Shown one piece after another: positions 8,397 to 17,060 of a stretch of DNA of 64,000 bases; positions within the stretch are counted from its first letter, which is position 1, and every line of letters begins with the position of its first letter. The position numbers and the translations under genes were made by a program. Under the pieces are notes generated by a model. That model was not told the origin of the DNA, searched no databases, and saw only the letters and a program-made list of their open reading frames with translations. This stretch comes from Oscillospiraceae bacterium (GTDB lineage: Bacteria > Bacillota > Clostridia > Oscillospirales > Oscillospiraceae). The DNA lies in contig JAFSBW010000043.1 in assembly GCA_017437095.1 (NCBI GenBank), forward strand, positions 34,592 to 98,591, in the 5' to 3' direction.

Positions 8397-10646
8397 TCAC
8401 CCCCTTATAACGATCGTTCCCAGTAGATCAGTGCGTAAAATTTTGCATCCGTGGGCAAGTAACCGGTCTAGCACCTCTTGATGCGGGTGATCGAATCGGT
8501 TATTCTCTCCGGCGCTGATCAGCACAGTTTCAGGCTTCAGCCGGCGAAGCAGCGCATCGCTGGTAGAAGTTCTGGCGCCGTGATGCCCGGCTACCAAATA
8601 ATCCAGCTGTGGAATATCCGCATAAAACAGCAGCATAAGCTCTGTGCTGATAGGCCTATCGCCTGTAATCAGTATATCACAGTTTCCGCTTTGAAACAAG
8701 ACACACAAGCTCTTTTCATTGCTGTTTGTGCCGCCATTGGCGCTAAATACTGTAATTTTGGCGCTGCTCCATGCTATAAAAAGATCTTGCGTAACCGTGA
8801 TTGCATTTTTGCTCTTGCCGGATAACAAAGCATAATCCGCATGCTCCGGATCATCCGGTAAAAACAGAGTATCCACCTGGATCCTGCTTAATAGATTCTC
8901 CACACCGCAGGTATGGTCTGCATCAAAATGGGTAAGGATCAGCCCATCCAGCCGGGTTATGCCCATGCTAAGCAGGGTTTCCGCAGCAATATCCGCCGTA
9001 CCCTCGGCATAATCGCCGCCGCAATCTACCATATAGGTGCGCTGTCCGCTTTGCAGCAGGATGCTCTGCCCCTGCCCAACATCCAAAACAGTAATGCGCC
9101 AAGGATCTTGAAGCGGCGCCATCCAGGAAGAAGCCAAACCCAGAAACAGAATGCAGGCAATCAGGCAGCCGCCCATCCAAATACGAAGCTGTTTCCAATA
9201 GAGCATTAGCAGCAGCACGCCGTAGGCAGCTATGGCTGCAAGGATAATATATTCATTTCGCAGGTATAAGCACCCTCCAGGCACAGCAGAAAGGGCTTTG
9301 GCAACCGAAAGAATAAAACGGATAGGAATACTCAGCAGCTTACCCAGCCGCACAGCGCCCCAGCTCCAAACCGCGCCCAATGCTACACACAGAATAATGC
9401 CGTAGAATACCAATGTAATAAGCCAAAGGGTAACTAAATTGGTAACAACGCCTATAAGGCTTACAGTACGGAAATAAATCGCGCTTAAGGGCACGGTAAT
9501 TACCATAGAAGACAGTGTAACCGACACCGAACCAATAAGCCAATGCAAAAGCTTTCCTAATATCGTTTGATCCTTGACCCTTTTGAAAAAGGACCACTCC
9601 CGTATTCTTCGGTAAATACGGCTGGAATACAAAAACATGCCAATAATACTGCCGGCACTCAGCTGCAAACTTACAGAGGTTACCGCCAGAGGATTGGCCG
9701 CTATCATCAGTAGCACAGCAAAGGACAACGCGGTAGGGCCGTCATATTCCCTCTTGATCAAAAACGCTCCCAGCATAACAAGCTGCATAATACAAGCGCG
9801 AAGAATAGACGGCGTAAAGCCTGCCATAGCCGCAAACAGTATAGAAATAGGGATGCTGACAAAGCAGGCAATCTTTCGGCTTCTGCCGGAAAGAAGCATA
9901 ACAGCAGCCAAAAGTATGACCAAATGCTGGCCGGAAACTGCAACCACATGGCGAATGCCGCTAATTTTAAGGGCAGTATTTTCGGCATAAGTCAGCCCAT
10001 CGTCCTCTCCGATCAACAGCGCCGAAGCGAAAGGCGCTGTATCTGCCGGAAAAACATCGTTCAATAGCTTTAGAACCGCCTTTCGCAGCACTGCGGGATA
10101 AAAGCGGGCATCTAGCCCATCTGCAGGATAAACCGTAGGCTCTCCTTTGCTGTAAGCCAGCAGAAAAATACCCTCGCTTTGGTGAAAAGATGCGCCCTTT
10201 TCTCCGCCGGCAGCTGTATAGCGCAAGCGGAAATCTCCTTGCACCCGGTCCCCGGGCTTTAGCTCACATTTTTCATTTAAATAAAAGCGAACTTGATAGC
10301 GTCTTTCGCTAAGTACAATTTCTCCGTCCGCAGCCGTACCATAGCTGGTATCAAAACTGTAATCGGTCACGCGGATATTGCAGCTGCTTACAGTTTGGTC
10401 CCGTATTCTGGCAGGTTTTAGAAAATAGGCATCATAACCCCAATACCAAAGAAAAGACACTGCTGCTCCAAGCAGGCATACACCGGCAGCAACAGCAGCA
10501 CGCTTGCGAAGGCAAACGCAGAAAACAAAAAGGAAAAAGAATACTGCTGCCAACATGAGCCAAAGGGCGTTTTGATCCCAGGCCAGATAAGCGCAAAAGG
10601 CGCTGCCGGAGCAAAAGCCCAGGGTAAAAAGCATGAGCAGGCGCAT
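8397..10646 (-). CDS. comEC: ComEC/Rec2-type DNA uptake channel protein
   Basis: ComEC forms the inner-membrane channel for single-stranded DNA in natural transformation. The 749 residues contain an N-terminal membrane pair and a DUF4131-like soluble segment (about 60-190). A Competence membrane domain follows, with FASALLIGEDDGL and HVVAVSGQHLVIL. After further membrane segments comes a C-terminal metallo-beta-lactamase-like domain with LDVGQGQSILL, MVDCGG and THFDADHTCG (His near residue 572). All expected parts are present and the frame is open, so it looks functional. AAAGGAG precedes the ATG, and it heads the comEC-holA-rnmV-ABC-F operon. No other competence genes are in the window. Confidence 0.95.
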   Translation of the reverse strand: MRLLMLFTLGFCSGSAFCAYLAWDQNALWLMLAAVFFFLFVFCVCLRKRAAVAAGVCLLGAAVSFLWYWGYDAYFLKPARIRDQTVSSCNIRVTDYSFDTSYGTAADGEIVLSERRYQVRFYLNEKCELKPGDRVQGDFRLRYTAAGGEKGASFHQSEGIFLLAYSKGEPTVYPADGLDARFYPAVLRKAVLKLLNDVFPADTAPFASALLIGEDDGLTYAENTALKISGIRHVVAVSGQHLVILLAAVMLLSGRSRKIACFVSIPISILFAAMAGFTPSILRACIMQLVMLGAFLIKREYDGPTALSFAVLLMIAANPLAVTSVSLQLSAGSIIGMFLYSSRIYRRIREWSFFKRVKDQTILGKLLHWLIGSVSVTLSSMVITVPLSAIYFRTVSLIGVVTNLVTLWLITLVFYGIILCVALGAVWSWGAVRLGKLLSIPIRFILSVAKALSAVPGGCLYLRNEYIILAAIAAYGVLLLMLYWKQLRIWMGGCLIACILFLGLASSWMAPLQDPWRITVLDVGQGQSILLQSGQRTYMVDCGGDYAEGTADIAAETLLSMGITRLDGLILTHFDADHTCGVENLLSRIQVDTLFLPDDPEHADYALLSGKSKNAITVTQDLFIAWSSAKITVFSANGGTNSNEKSLCVLFQSGNCDILITGDRPISTELMLLFYADIPQLDYLVAGHHGARTSTSDALLRRLKPETVLISAGENNRFDHPHQEVLDRLLAHGCKILRTDLLGTIVIRG

Positions 10647-10671
10647 ATACTTTCTCCTTTCATGAATTTTG

Positions 10672-10700
10672 AAAAGGAGGATGCCGCTGGGGCATCCTCC
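10672..10700 (-). terminator. Intrinsic terminator after alaS
   Basis: GGAGGATGCC and GGCATCCTCC form a 10-bp stem with a 5-base loop, followed on the minus strand by TTTT. It separates alaS from comEC. Confidence 0.85.
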
Positions 10701-10708
10701 TTTGATAG

Positions 10709-13345
10709 TTATACCTTAGAGGCTACGAAATCGTCCACCATAGCCAGAGCATCGTCCAGCTTCATAACATCCTTGCCGCCGCCCATAGCGCTGTCGGGCT
10801 TGCCGCCGCCGCTGCCGCCGCAGGCAGTACATACCTGGCGCACCAGGTCGCCGGCCTTAACGCCCTTGGCAATGGCATCCTTGCCGCAAACAGCCAGGAA
10901 GGTGATCTTGCCATCGTTAACTGCAGACAGAACAGCCACTACATTGCTTGCCTTATCCCGCAGCAGGTCGCCCATCTGGCGCAGCTTGCCGGCATCGGCA
11001 TTGGGTACAGTTGCAGTAAGCACCCGCAGACCGGAGATCTCTTTTGCGCCGAACAGGAAGCGGTCTGCTTCGCCGGCGACCTCCTTGGTCTTAAAGCTTT
11101 CAATATTGCGCTTAAGTGCCTTGATCTCATCGATCTGGCCATGGATCTTGTCCACCAGGTCGGCAGGCTTGGTCTTCAGCTCAGCGCAGGCAGCATACAG
11201 CAGCTTGCGGTTGCGCTCCATATCGGCCAGGCACTCCTTGCCGGTAATAGCCTCGATACGGCGCACGCCGGAAGCTACACTGCCCTCGCTCTCAATGCGG
11301 AAGGGGCCAACCTTGGCGGTATTGTCCAGGTGCGTGCCGCCGCAAAGCTCAATGGAGTAGCCGCCCATATTAACAACGCGGACAGTATCGCCGTACTTTT
11401 CACTAAACAGAGCGGTAGCGCCCATTTCCTTGGCTTCGTCGATGGACATTTCCCGGATGTCGATGGGGTAACCCTCCAGCACGGTAGCCTGAACAACAGC
11501 ATCCACCTTAGCCAGCTCTTCAGCGGTCAGAGCAGAATAGTGGGTAAAGTCGAAGCGCAGACGGTCAGGCTCTACCAAAGAGCCAGCCTGATGGACATGG
11601 TCGCCCAGCACGCCAACCAGAGCTTTCTGCAGCAGGTGGGTAGCAGAGTGGGCGCGCATAATGGCGCTGCGCCGCTCGGTATCGATAACAGCCCAAACAC
11701 TGTCGTCTACCTTAATGGTTCCGCTGAGCATAGTGCCGTGGTGCAGGTACTTGCCGCCCTTGTCCTTCAGCACATTGGTAACCTGGAACTTAATCTCATC
11801 AATACAGATCACGCCGTGGTCAGCCACCTGGCCGCCCATTTCAGCATAGAAAGGTGTCTTATCCAGAACGATAATGCCCTTTTCGCCGCCGGTGATAGAG
11901 CCGGTAACTTCCTCACCGACACAAACAGCCAAAACCTTGGCTTCGCAGCCGATCTCTTCGTAACCCACAAACTGAGTAGGCGTATTGTCCAGGCCCAGGT
12001 CGATACCGGCCCAGCCAAGGTCACCCATCTTCTTGCGGTCTTCCCGGGCACGGATGCGCTGCTCTTCCCGGCAGGCAACATACTTTTCCATATCTACGGT
12101 CATGCCTTCGTCTTCCAGCATTTCCACAGTAAGGTCAATGGGGAAGCCGTAGGTATCAGACAGCAGGAAGGCATCCGCGCCGGAGAATACGGTAGCGCCG
12201 GCAGCTTTATGCTCCGCCAGCTTCTCAGAGAAGATACGCATGCCGATATCGATGGTACGGGCGAAGTTTTCTTCCTCGTTCTTTACCACACGGATCACAT
12301 GAGCGGCGCGCTCACGAAGATAGGTGTAGTGGCTCTCGTTCTCCTTGATAACGGTTTCCACAACCTCATACAGGAAGGGCTTATTCACGCCCAGGAGCTT
12401 GCCGTGACGGGCAGCACGACGCAGCAGACGGCGAAGCACATAGCCTCTGCCCTCGTTGGTGGGCTGTACGCCGTCGGCGATCATAAAGGTGGAAGCCCGG
12501 ATATGGTCGGTAATAACACGCAGGCTTACATCGGTCTTGACGCTCTGGCCGTAAGAAGCGCCGGTAATGGCAGTAACATGGTTGGTGATGTTCATAACCG
12601 TATCCACATCGAAGAGGCTGTTAACATCCTGGCAAACCACAGCCAAACGCTCCAGACCCATGCCGGTGTCGATATTCTTCTGGGCAAGCTCAGTATAGTT
12701 ACCCTGGCCATCGTTGTCAAACTGGGAGAATACATTGTTCCAAACTTCCATGAAGCGGTCGCACTCGCAGCCTACCTTGCAATCGGGGCTGCCGCAGCCG
12801 TACTTTTCGCCGCGGTCATAGTAAACCTCGCTGCAGGGGCCGCAAGGACCGGAGCCATGCTCCCAGAAATTATCACTCTTGCCAAAACGGAAGATGCGAT
12901 CGGCTGCAACACCGATCTCCTTATTCCAGATCTCAAAGGCCTCTTCGTCGTTTTCATAGATAGAGGGGTAAAGACGGTTTTCATCCAGCCCAACTACCTT
13001 GGTAAGGAACTCCCTGCACCAGGCAATGGCTTCATGCTTAAAGTAATCACCGAAGGAGAAGTTGCCCAGCATTTCAAAATAAGTGCCATGGCGGGCGGTC
13101 TTGCCGATGTTTTCAATATCGCCGGTACGGATGCACTTCTGGCAAGTGCAAACACGGCGGCGGGGAGGCTCTACTTCGCCCTTGAAATAGGGCTTCATAG
13201 GGGCCATGCCGGAGTTGATCAGCAGCAAAGACTGGTCATTCTGAGGGATCAGAGAAAAGCTGGGCAGGCGCAGATGGCCCTTGCTTTCAAAGTAGGAAAG
13301 GAACATTTCCCGAAGTTCGTTTACGCCATAAGGTTTCTGGCTCAT
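10709..13345 (-). CDS. alaS: Alanine--tRNA ligase
   Basis: AlaRS charges tRNA-Ala in the cytoplasm. The 878 residues have the standard order: class II catalytic domain (1-250, opening with the LREMFLSYFESKGHL motif), tRNA-binding helical domain, editing domain with zinc ligands in HSATHLL (566-572) and CGGTHL (from Cys668), and the C-terminal DHHA1-like domain with the Gly-rich ACGGSGGGKPDSAMGG. The length is normal and the start is fixed by TTGGAGGTAAATACC. Expression is controlled by the T-box leader just upstream. Confidence 0.99.
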   Translation of the reverse strand: MSQKPYGVNELREMFLSYFESKGHLRLPSFSLIPQNDQSLLLINSGMAPMKPYFKGEVEPPRRRVCTCQKCIRTGDIENIGKTARHGTYFEMLGNFSFGDYFKHEAIAWCREFLTKVVGLDENRLYPSIYENDEEAFEIWNKEIGVAADRIFRFGKSDNFWEHGSGPCGPCSEVYYDRGEKYGCGSPDCKVGCECDRFMEVWNNVFSQFDNDGQGNYTELAQKNIDTGMGLERLAVVCQDVNSLFDVDTVMNITNHVTAITGASYGQSVKTDVSLRVITDHIRASTFMIADGVQPTNEGRGYVLRRLLRRAARHGKLLGVNKPFLYEVVETVIKENESHYTYLRERAAHVIRVVKNEEENFARTIDIGMRIFSEKLAEHKAAGATVFSGADAFLLSDTYGFPIDLTVEMLEDEGMTVDMEKYVACREEQRIRAREDRKKMGDLGWAGIDLGLDNTPTQFVGYEEIGCEAKVLAVCVGEEVTGSITGGEKGIIVLDKTPFYAEMGGQVADHGVICIDEIKFQVTNVLKDKGGKYLHHGTMLSGTIKVDDSVWAVIDTERRSAIMRAHSATHLLQKALVGVLGDHVHQAGSLVEPDRLRFDFTHYSALTAEELAKVDAVVQATVLEGYPIDIREMSIDEAKEMGATALFSEKYGDTVRVVNMGGYSIELCGGTHLDNTAKVGPFRIESEGSVASGVRRIEAITGKECLADMERNRKLLYAACAELKTKPADLVDKIHGQIDEIKALKRNIESFKTKEVAGEADRFLFGAKEISGLRVLTATVPNADAGKLRQMGDLLRDKASNVVAVLSAVNDGKITFLAVCGKDAIAKGVKAGDLVRQVCTACGGSGGGKPDSAMGGGKDVMKLDDALAMVDDFVASKV

Positions 13346-13382
13346 TGGTATTTACCTCCAATAATGATTGATAAGCGGTAAC

Positions 13383-13600
13383 AAAAAAACGCCCCTAACA
13401 CATAGGGGCGAATAATCGCGGTACCACCCTAATTATCCCAACGGGATATCTTAGCTGCTCTGTAACGGGAGCGCCCGTCCCGGTCTTCCCGGGCTGCTTG
13501 GAAGTGGCTCATATAGCGCTCACCGCAGGGCTTCCACCGTCCCCTGCTCTCTTCAGGCAGCTGCTATAATTTGTTTCCGCATTGCTTTTGCATATCGTGG
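13383..13600 (-). promoter_or_regulatory. T-box leader (alanine-responsive riboswitch) of alaS
   Basis: The minus strand carries the T-box hallmark AGGGTGGTACCGCG (13430-13417), then a terminator hairpin CGCCCCTA / TAGGGGCG (13410-13390) with seven T residues. Upstream lies a Stem I-like region with GAGAGCAG and GGTGGAAG segments. A GCT triplet followed by A, at 13517-13515 on the 3' side of that stem, is the likely alanine specifier codon. Uncharged tRNA-Ala would pair with the specifier and with the UGGN bulge in GGTGGTACC, stabilise the antiterminator and let alaS be transcribed. The T-box call is firm; the exact specifier register is inferred by eye. Confidence 0.93.
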
Positions 13601-13603
13601 TTA

Positions 13604-13631
13604 ATTCTATCACAAATGAAAGAAAAGTCAA
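13604..13631 (-). promoter_or_regulatory. Promoter of the alaS T-box transcript
   Basis: On the minus strand, TTGACT (13631-13626), a 16-bp spacer and TAGAAT (13609-13604) lie directly upstream of the leader RNA. Confidence 0.7.
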
Positions 13632-13664
13632 TATTTTGTTGGCCTTTTCCATAAAAAAAGTTAA

Positions 13665-13969
13665 GCAGAGGGGATGTTTCCCCTCTGCCCAGTCTGTCGA
13701 AAAAGTATTTTTCGACAGACTGCCAGAGGTCGAGAAAGCCACAAAGACAAGCAAACCGCACTCGTCGGCGTACATACGGTACGGTAGAGGGCGGTTTGCG
13801 CAGTAAGTCAAAATGCCTTGCGAAGCAAGCTTTTTCGCTTCATTTTAAGTAAATGCTTTATTTAAAAACAGCTTCCATTCTAAAAAATCGCCCCAAACTG
13901 CCAAAAACTGCATTTTGACGGTTTGGGGCTTTATCGACACTCTGAGCAGAGGGGATGTTTCCCCTCTGC
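13665..13969. repeat. Non-coding hairpin module bounded by two identical palindromes
   Basis: A 24-bp palindrome (core GCAGAGGGGATG / CCCCTCTGC) occurs at 13665-13688 and identically at 13946-13969. Between them lie a 15-bp perfect stem with loop GTA (13690-13722), AAACCGC/GCGGTTT arms near 13755-13800, and GCCCCAAAC/GTTTGGGGC arms near 13891-13929. No reading frame in it has a ribosome site or protein-like composition. It fills the gap between the alaS promoter and the pepF operon. It could be a small mobile-derived or structural repeat; the family is not recognised. Confidence 0.6.
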
Positions 13970-13977
13970 CTCTTGGG

Positions 13978-14244
13978 TTATACCTGCGCTTCCAGCCAGG
14001 CCTTTAAGCTTAGGCGGCCTTCCTCGCTCATAGGAAAGGTATTCTCACCCTCCATTTCGCTTTTTTCATAGCAAAACGGCCCATGCCAAAACTGGGCATA
14101 GATAGAGCTGGCTGCAAAGTCCACCTCTTTTTTGGTTGCCATAACCACCTTTGGCACAATGCGGAAACGGAGTGCACCGCAAGAGCCGGTAAACAGGTTG
14201 TTCATAGCAAAGGTATGAAGGGTCGGCAGGAAAATGTCTGCCAT
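13978..14244 (-). CDS. Conserved-looking hypothetical protein downstream of pepF
   Basis: This is an 88-residue soluble protein (MADIFLPTLHTFAMNNLFTG...) with no recognised domain. The start at 14244 is chosen over a TTG at 14250 because GGAGGATTGATT is well spaced for the ATG. It begins 2 bases after the pepF stop, so it is almost certainly translated from the pepF transcript. It contains aromatic and charged residues in a mixed alpha/beta-like pattern and two cysteines. Function unknown. Confidence 0.65.
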   Translation of the reverse strand: MADIFLPTLHTFAMNNLFTGSCGALRFRIVPKVVMATKKEVDFAASSIYAQFWHGPFCYEKSEMEGENTFPMSEEGRLSLKAWLEAQV

Positions 14245-14246
14245 AA

Positions 14247-16040
14247 TCAATCCTCCATAAGCGCTTCCATTTCGTCCAGAAGCTGGCCAAACAGTTCCAG
14301 CGCCTGGTTAACAGGCTCAGGGCCGGTCATATCCACGCCGGCGCCCTTGAGCAGATCGATGGGGCTCTTGGAGCAGCCGCCGGAGAGGAAGCCCAGATAA
14401 TCCTTCACAGCGCTTTCGCCTTCGCTGAGGATCTTTCTGGACAACGCAATGGCGGCAGAGTAGCCGGTAGCATACTGGAACACATAATAATCGTAATAGA
14501 AATGGGGAATTCTTGCCCATTCCATAGCGATATAGTCATCTACAACCATATCCGGGCCGTAGTACATTTCGTTCAGGCGCTTATACTCGGCGCAAAGCGC
14601 ATCGGCAGTAAGGGTCTTACCCTCAGCTACCATCTTGCCAATATTCAGCTCATACTCAGCGAACATGGTCTGGCGGTAAAGCGTACCCTTGAACTGATCC
14701 AGGAAGTGATTGATCAGATAAGCCCGCTCTTTCTTATCGGTAGTCTTGCCCAGCAGATACTCCATCAGCAGTGCTTCATTGCAGGTAGAAGCAACTTCCG
14801 CAACAAAGATCACATAACCGGCATCTACGGGGTTTTGGGTCTTGTTAGAGTAATAAGAGTGGAGGGCGTGGCCCATTTCATGGGCAAGGGTAAACTGGCT
14901 GTCCAGAGTGCCGGAATAGTTCAGCAGCACATAAGGATGCACCACCGCGCCAGCTGAGTAAGCGCCGCTGCGCTTGCCTTCGTTCTGGTATACATCGATC
15001 CAGCGGTTTTCAAAACCCTGCTTCAAAATGGCCCGGTAATCCTCGCCGAGGGGCGCAAGGGCATCATATACAGTCTGCTTGGCTTCGGCAAAGGGGATTT
15101 TTTTATCCACATCGGCAAGCAGCGGGGTATAAACATCGTAAAAATGCAGCTCGTCTACCCCCAGAAGCTTCTTACGCAGGCGGACATAACGGTGCATCTT
15201 GTCAAAGTTGTTATGTACAGCTTCGATCAGGTTGTCGTAAACCTCTACGGGAACATTGTTGCCAAACAGAGCAGCCGCCCGGGCATCGGAGAACTTTCTG
15301 GCTTCGGCATAAAACTTGCGCTGCTTGTTTTCAGCATTCAGCAGAGCCGCAGCAGTGTTCTTGAAGCTCTGGTACTGGCCGTAAAGGCTTTCATAGGCGC
15401 TCTTGCGCAGAACGCGGTCAGGGCTTTCTTCCAGGCTTACAAATGTGCCCTGGGATACGGGGTAGGTATTGCCCTTGCTATCGATAGCATCGGGGAATTT
15501 CATATCTGCATTGGAGAATGCGCCAAACACTGCGCTGGGCGCACCGGCCATCTCTCTGGCAGATGCCAGAAGCTTTTCCTCGGCCTGAGAAAGATAATGG
15601 TCTCTACCCCGGCGAAGCTCTGTCAGGCTGCGGCGGTAACGCTCAAGCTTGGGGAACTGGGCAAAGAAACTTTCCAGCTTTTCATCAGAAATAGCCAGGA
15701 TCTCCGGAGTTTGGAAGCTACGGCTTGCGCTCAGGCCCACAGCTACAGAGCGGAATTTGCCGGACATTGCCTGATACTTGGCAACACGGGTATCTTCATC
15801 GGCCTTGCGGGAGCAGTAGTTACCCAGAAGGCTCATCTTCTGGCCAACTTTTTCACAATAAGACAAGAAATCAAACAGCACCTGGCCGCTCTCAGCCAGG
15901 CGGCCTGCGTAGGAAACAATAACTTTCTTATCCTCTTCCAGGGTAGCCAGCTCCTGTTCCCAGGCTTCGTCTGTTGCAAACAGATCTTCAGTTGCCCAGG
16001 TATCCTCTACGGGGATCTCGCTGCGTTTGCGAATATTCAT
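14247..16040 (-). CDS. pepF: Oligoendopeptidase F
   Basis: PepF is a cytoplasmic zinc metallopeptidase (M3B) that cleaves short peptides. The 597 residues include the zinc site HEMGHALH (387-394) with a downstream Glu ligand in the EVASTCNEALL segment, plus the family segments YNKT-like SYYSNKTQNPVDAGY and FYDYYVFQYATGYSAA. The start at 16040 follows GGGAGGTTTTTT; a longer frame to 16103 runs through the promoter. It has its own promoter and is followed by an 88-residue hypothetical gene. Confidence 0.96.
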   Translation of the reverse strand: MNIRKRSEIPVEDTWATEDLFATDEAWEQELATLEEDKKVIVSYAGRLAESGQVLFDFLSYCEKVGQKMSLLGNYCSRKADEDTRVAKYQAMSGKFRSVAVGLSASRSFQTPEILAISDEKLESFFAQFPKLERYRRSLTELRRGRDHYLSQAEEKLLASAREMAGAPSAVFGAFSNADMKFPDAIDSKGNTYPVSQGTFVSLEESPDRVLRKSAYESLYGQYQSFKNTAAALLNAENKQRKFYAEARKFSDARAAALFGNNVPVEVYDNLIEAVHNNFDKMHRYVRLRKKLLGVDELHFYDVYTPLLADVDKKIPFAEAKQTVYDALAPLGEDYRAILKQGFENRWIDVYQNEGKRSGAYSAGAVVHPYVLLNYSGTLDSQFTLAHEMGHALHSYYSNKTQNPVDAGYVIFVAEVASTCNEALLMEYLLGKTTDKKERAYLINHFLDQFKGTLYRQTMFAEYELNIGKMVAEGKTLTADALCAEYKRLNEMYYGPDMVVDDYIAMEWARIPHFYYDYYVFQYATGYSAAIALSRKILSEGESAVKDYLGFLSGGCSKSPIDLLKGAGVDMTGPEPVNQALELFGQLLDEMEALMED

Positions 16041-16068
16041 AAAAAACCTCCCTATAATTGTTTTTTCT

Positions 16069-16097
16069 ATTATATCAGCGCAAAAAGAAAATAGCAA
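16069..16097 (-). promoter_or_regulatory. pepF promoter
   Basis: On the minus strand, TTGCTA (16097-16092), a 17-bp spacer and TATAAT (16074-16069) lie 29 bases before the start codon. Confidence 0.75.
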
Positions 16098-16107
16098 TCC
16101 CATCCTA

Positions 16108-16136
16108 TTGCAAAAAATGGCGCTTTATGGTATATT
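16108..16136 (+). promoter_or_regulatory. Promoter of the EamA transporter gene
   Basis: TTGCAA (16108-16113), a 17-bp spacer and TATATT (16131-16136) lie just upstream of the GAGGTGAT ribosome site. It is divergent from the pepF promoter. Confidence 0.7.
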
Positions 16137-16152
16137 TCCCGAGGTGATATGT

Positions 16153-17046
16153 ATGAAAGACAAAATAAAAGGCAGCGCCTATATCCTGATCGCTACTGTC
16201 ATTTGGGGCAGCGCCTTTGTAGCCCAGAGCGTGGGTATGGACCATATTGGCCCATTTACTTTTCAAGCTGTGCGCTGCGCACTTGCGGCCATTGGGCTTT
16301 TGCCCTTTATTTATTTTGCGGATAAAAAGCAGGGAAACAGCTTCCTGCGGCAATGGAAGAATAAGCGGCTCTGGCTGGCAGGCTGCCTCTGCGCCATTCC
16401 CTTTTTTCTGGCTGCGAATTTGCAGCAGATCGGTCTGGTAACAACAGATGCCGGTAAAAGCGGCTTTTTAACAGCGATGTATATTGTAATCGTACCCATT
16501 ATTGGCCTTTTCCGGGGCAAGAAATTTACCTTTATGATCCCCATCAGTGTTGTTTTAGCTGTAGCGGGATTGTACCTTCTTAGCTGCGCAGGCATTGGAA
16601 ATATCCAAATTGGAGATATTTGCCTGATGGGCTGCGCGCTGATGTTTGCGCTGCAAATTACAGTTGTGGATATTTTCGCAAACGATGTAGATGCTATGCG
16701 GCTAAACTGCCTGCAAGCAGGCCTTGGCGCCATAGCAACTGCAGTTGTAGTTGCCTTTACGGAAACACCTACCCTGCAAGGGGTGTTAAACTGCGCCCTG
16801 CCGCTTTGCTATACCGGCTTTTTGAGTATGGGCCTTGCCTATACCCTGCAAATTCTGGGGCAGCGGTATTTGGAAAGCGCTGCCGCTTCCCTGCTGATGA
16901 GCCTGGAATCTGCCTTTGCTGTGCTGTTCGGGTGGATCATCTTAGGCGAACGGCTTTCCCAAAACGAGGCTATCGGCTGCTGCCTGATGTTTGCCGCTGT
17001 AATCATTTCGCAAATACCTATAAAAGAAAAGAGCGCATCCCAATAG
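16153..17046 (+). CDS. DMT superfamily (EamA) transporter
   Basis: The 297-residue protein has ten predicted membrane helices made of two EamA repeats (about 7-140 and 150-290). It opens with the typical LIATVIWGSAFVAQSVGMD. The second repeat contains ESAFAVLFGWIILGERLSQNEAIGC, a conserved DMT signature. Such proteins export or exchange amino acids, nucleosides or other metabolites; the substrate cannot be deduced here. The start at 16153 follows GAGGTGAT. The gene stands alone between a divergent promoter and a convergent terminator. Confidence 0.88.
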   Translation: MKDKIKGSAYILIATVIWGSAFVAQSVGMDHIGPFTFQAVRCALAAIGLLPFIYFADKKQGNSFLRQWKNKRLWLAGCLCAIPFFLAANLQQIGLVTTDAGKSGFLTAMYIVIVPIIGLFRGKKFTFMIPISVVLAVAGLYLLSCAGIGNIQIGDICLMGCALMFALQITVVDIFANDVDAMRLNCLQAGLGAIATAVVVAFTETPTLQGVLNCALPLCYTGFLSMGLAYTLQILGQRYLESAAASLLMSLESAFAVLFGWIILGERLSQNEAIGCCLMFAAVIISQIPIKEKSASQ

Positions 17047-17060
17047 ATGCGCTCTCATTT
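17031..17060. terminator. Bidirectional terminator between convergent genes
   Basis: GAGCGCATC and GATGCGCTC form a 9-bp stem with A residues before it and TCATTTTT after it. It overlaps the 3' end of the transporter gene and lies just past the stop of the E2-like gene. Confidence 0.75.

Noticed and set aside
11141-13381. A 746-residue open frame antisense to alaS
   Set aside because: It is an alanine-rich mirror of a highly biased coding strand and has no domain signature. The minus strand encodes a complete AlaRS with a T-box.
13582-13806. Short plus-strand frame in the hairpin module
   Set aside because: It is made of inverted repeats and crosses the alaS promoter. No ribosome site was seen.
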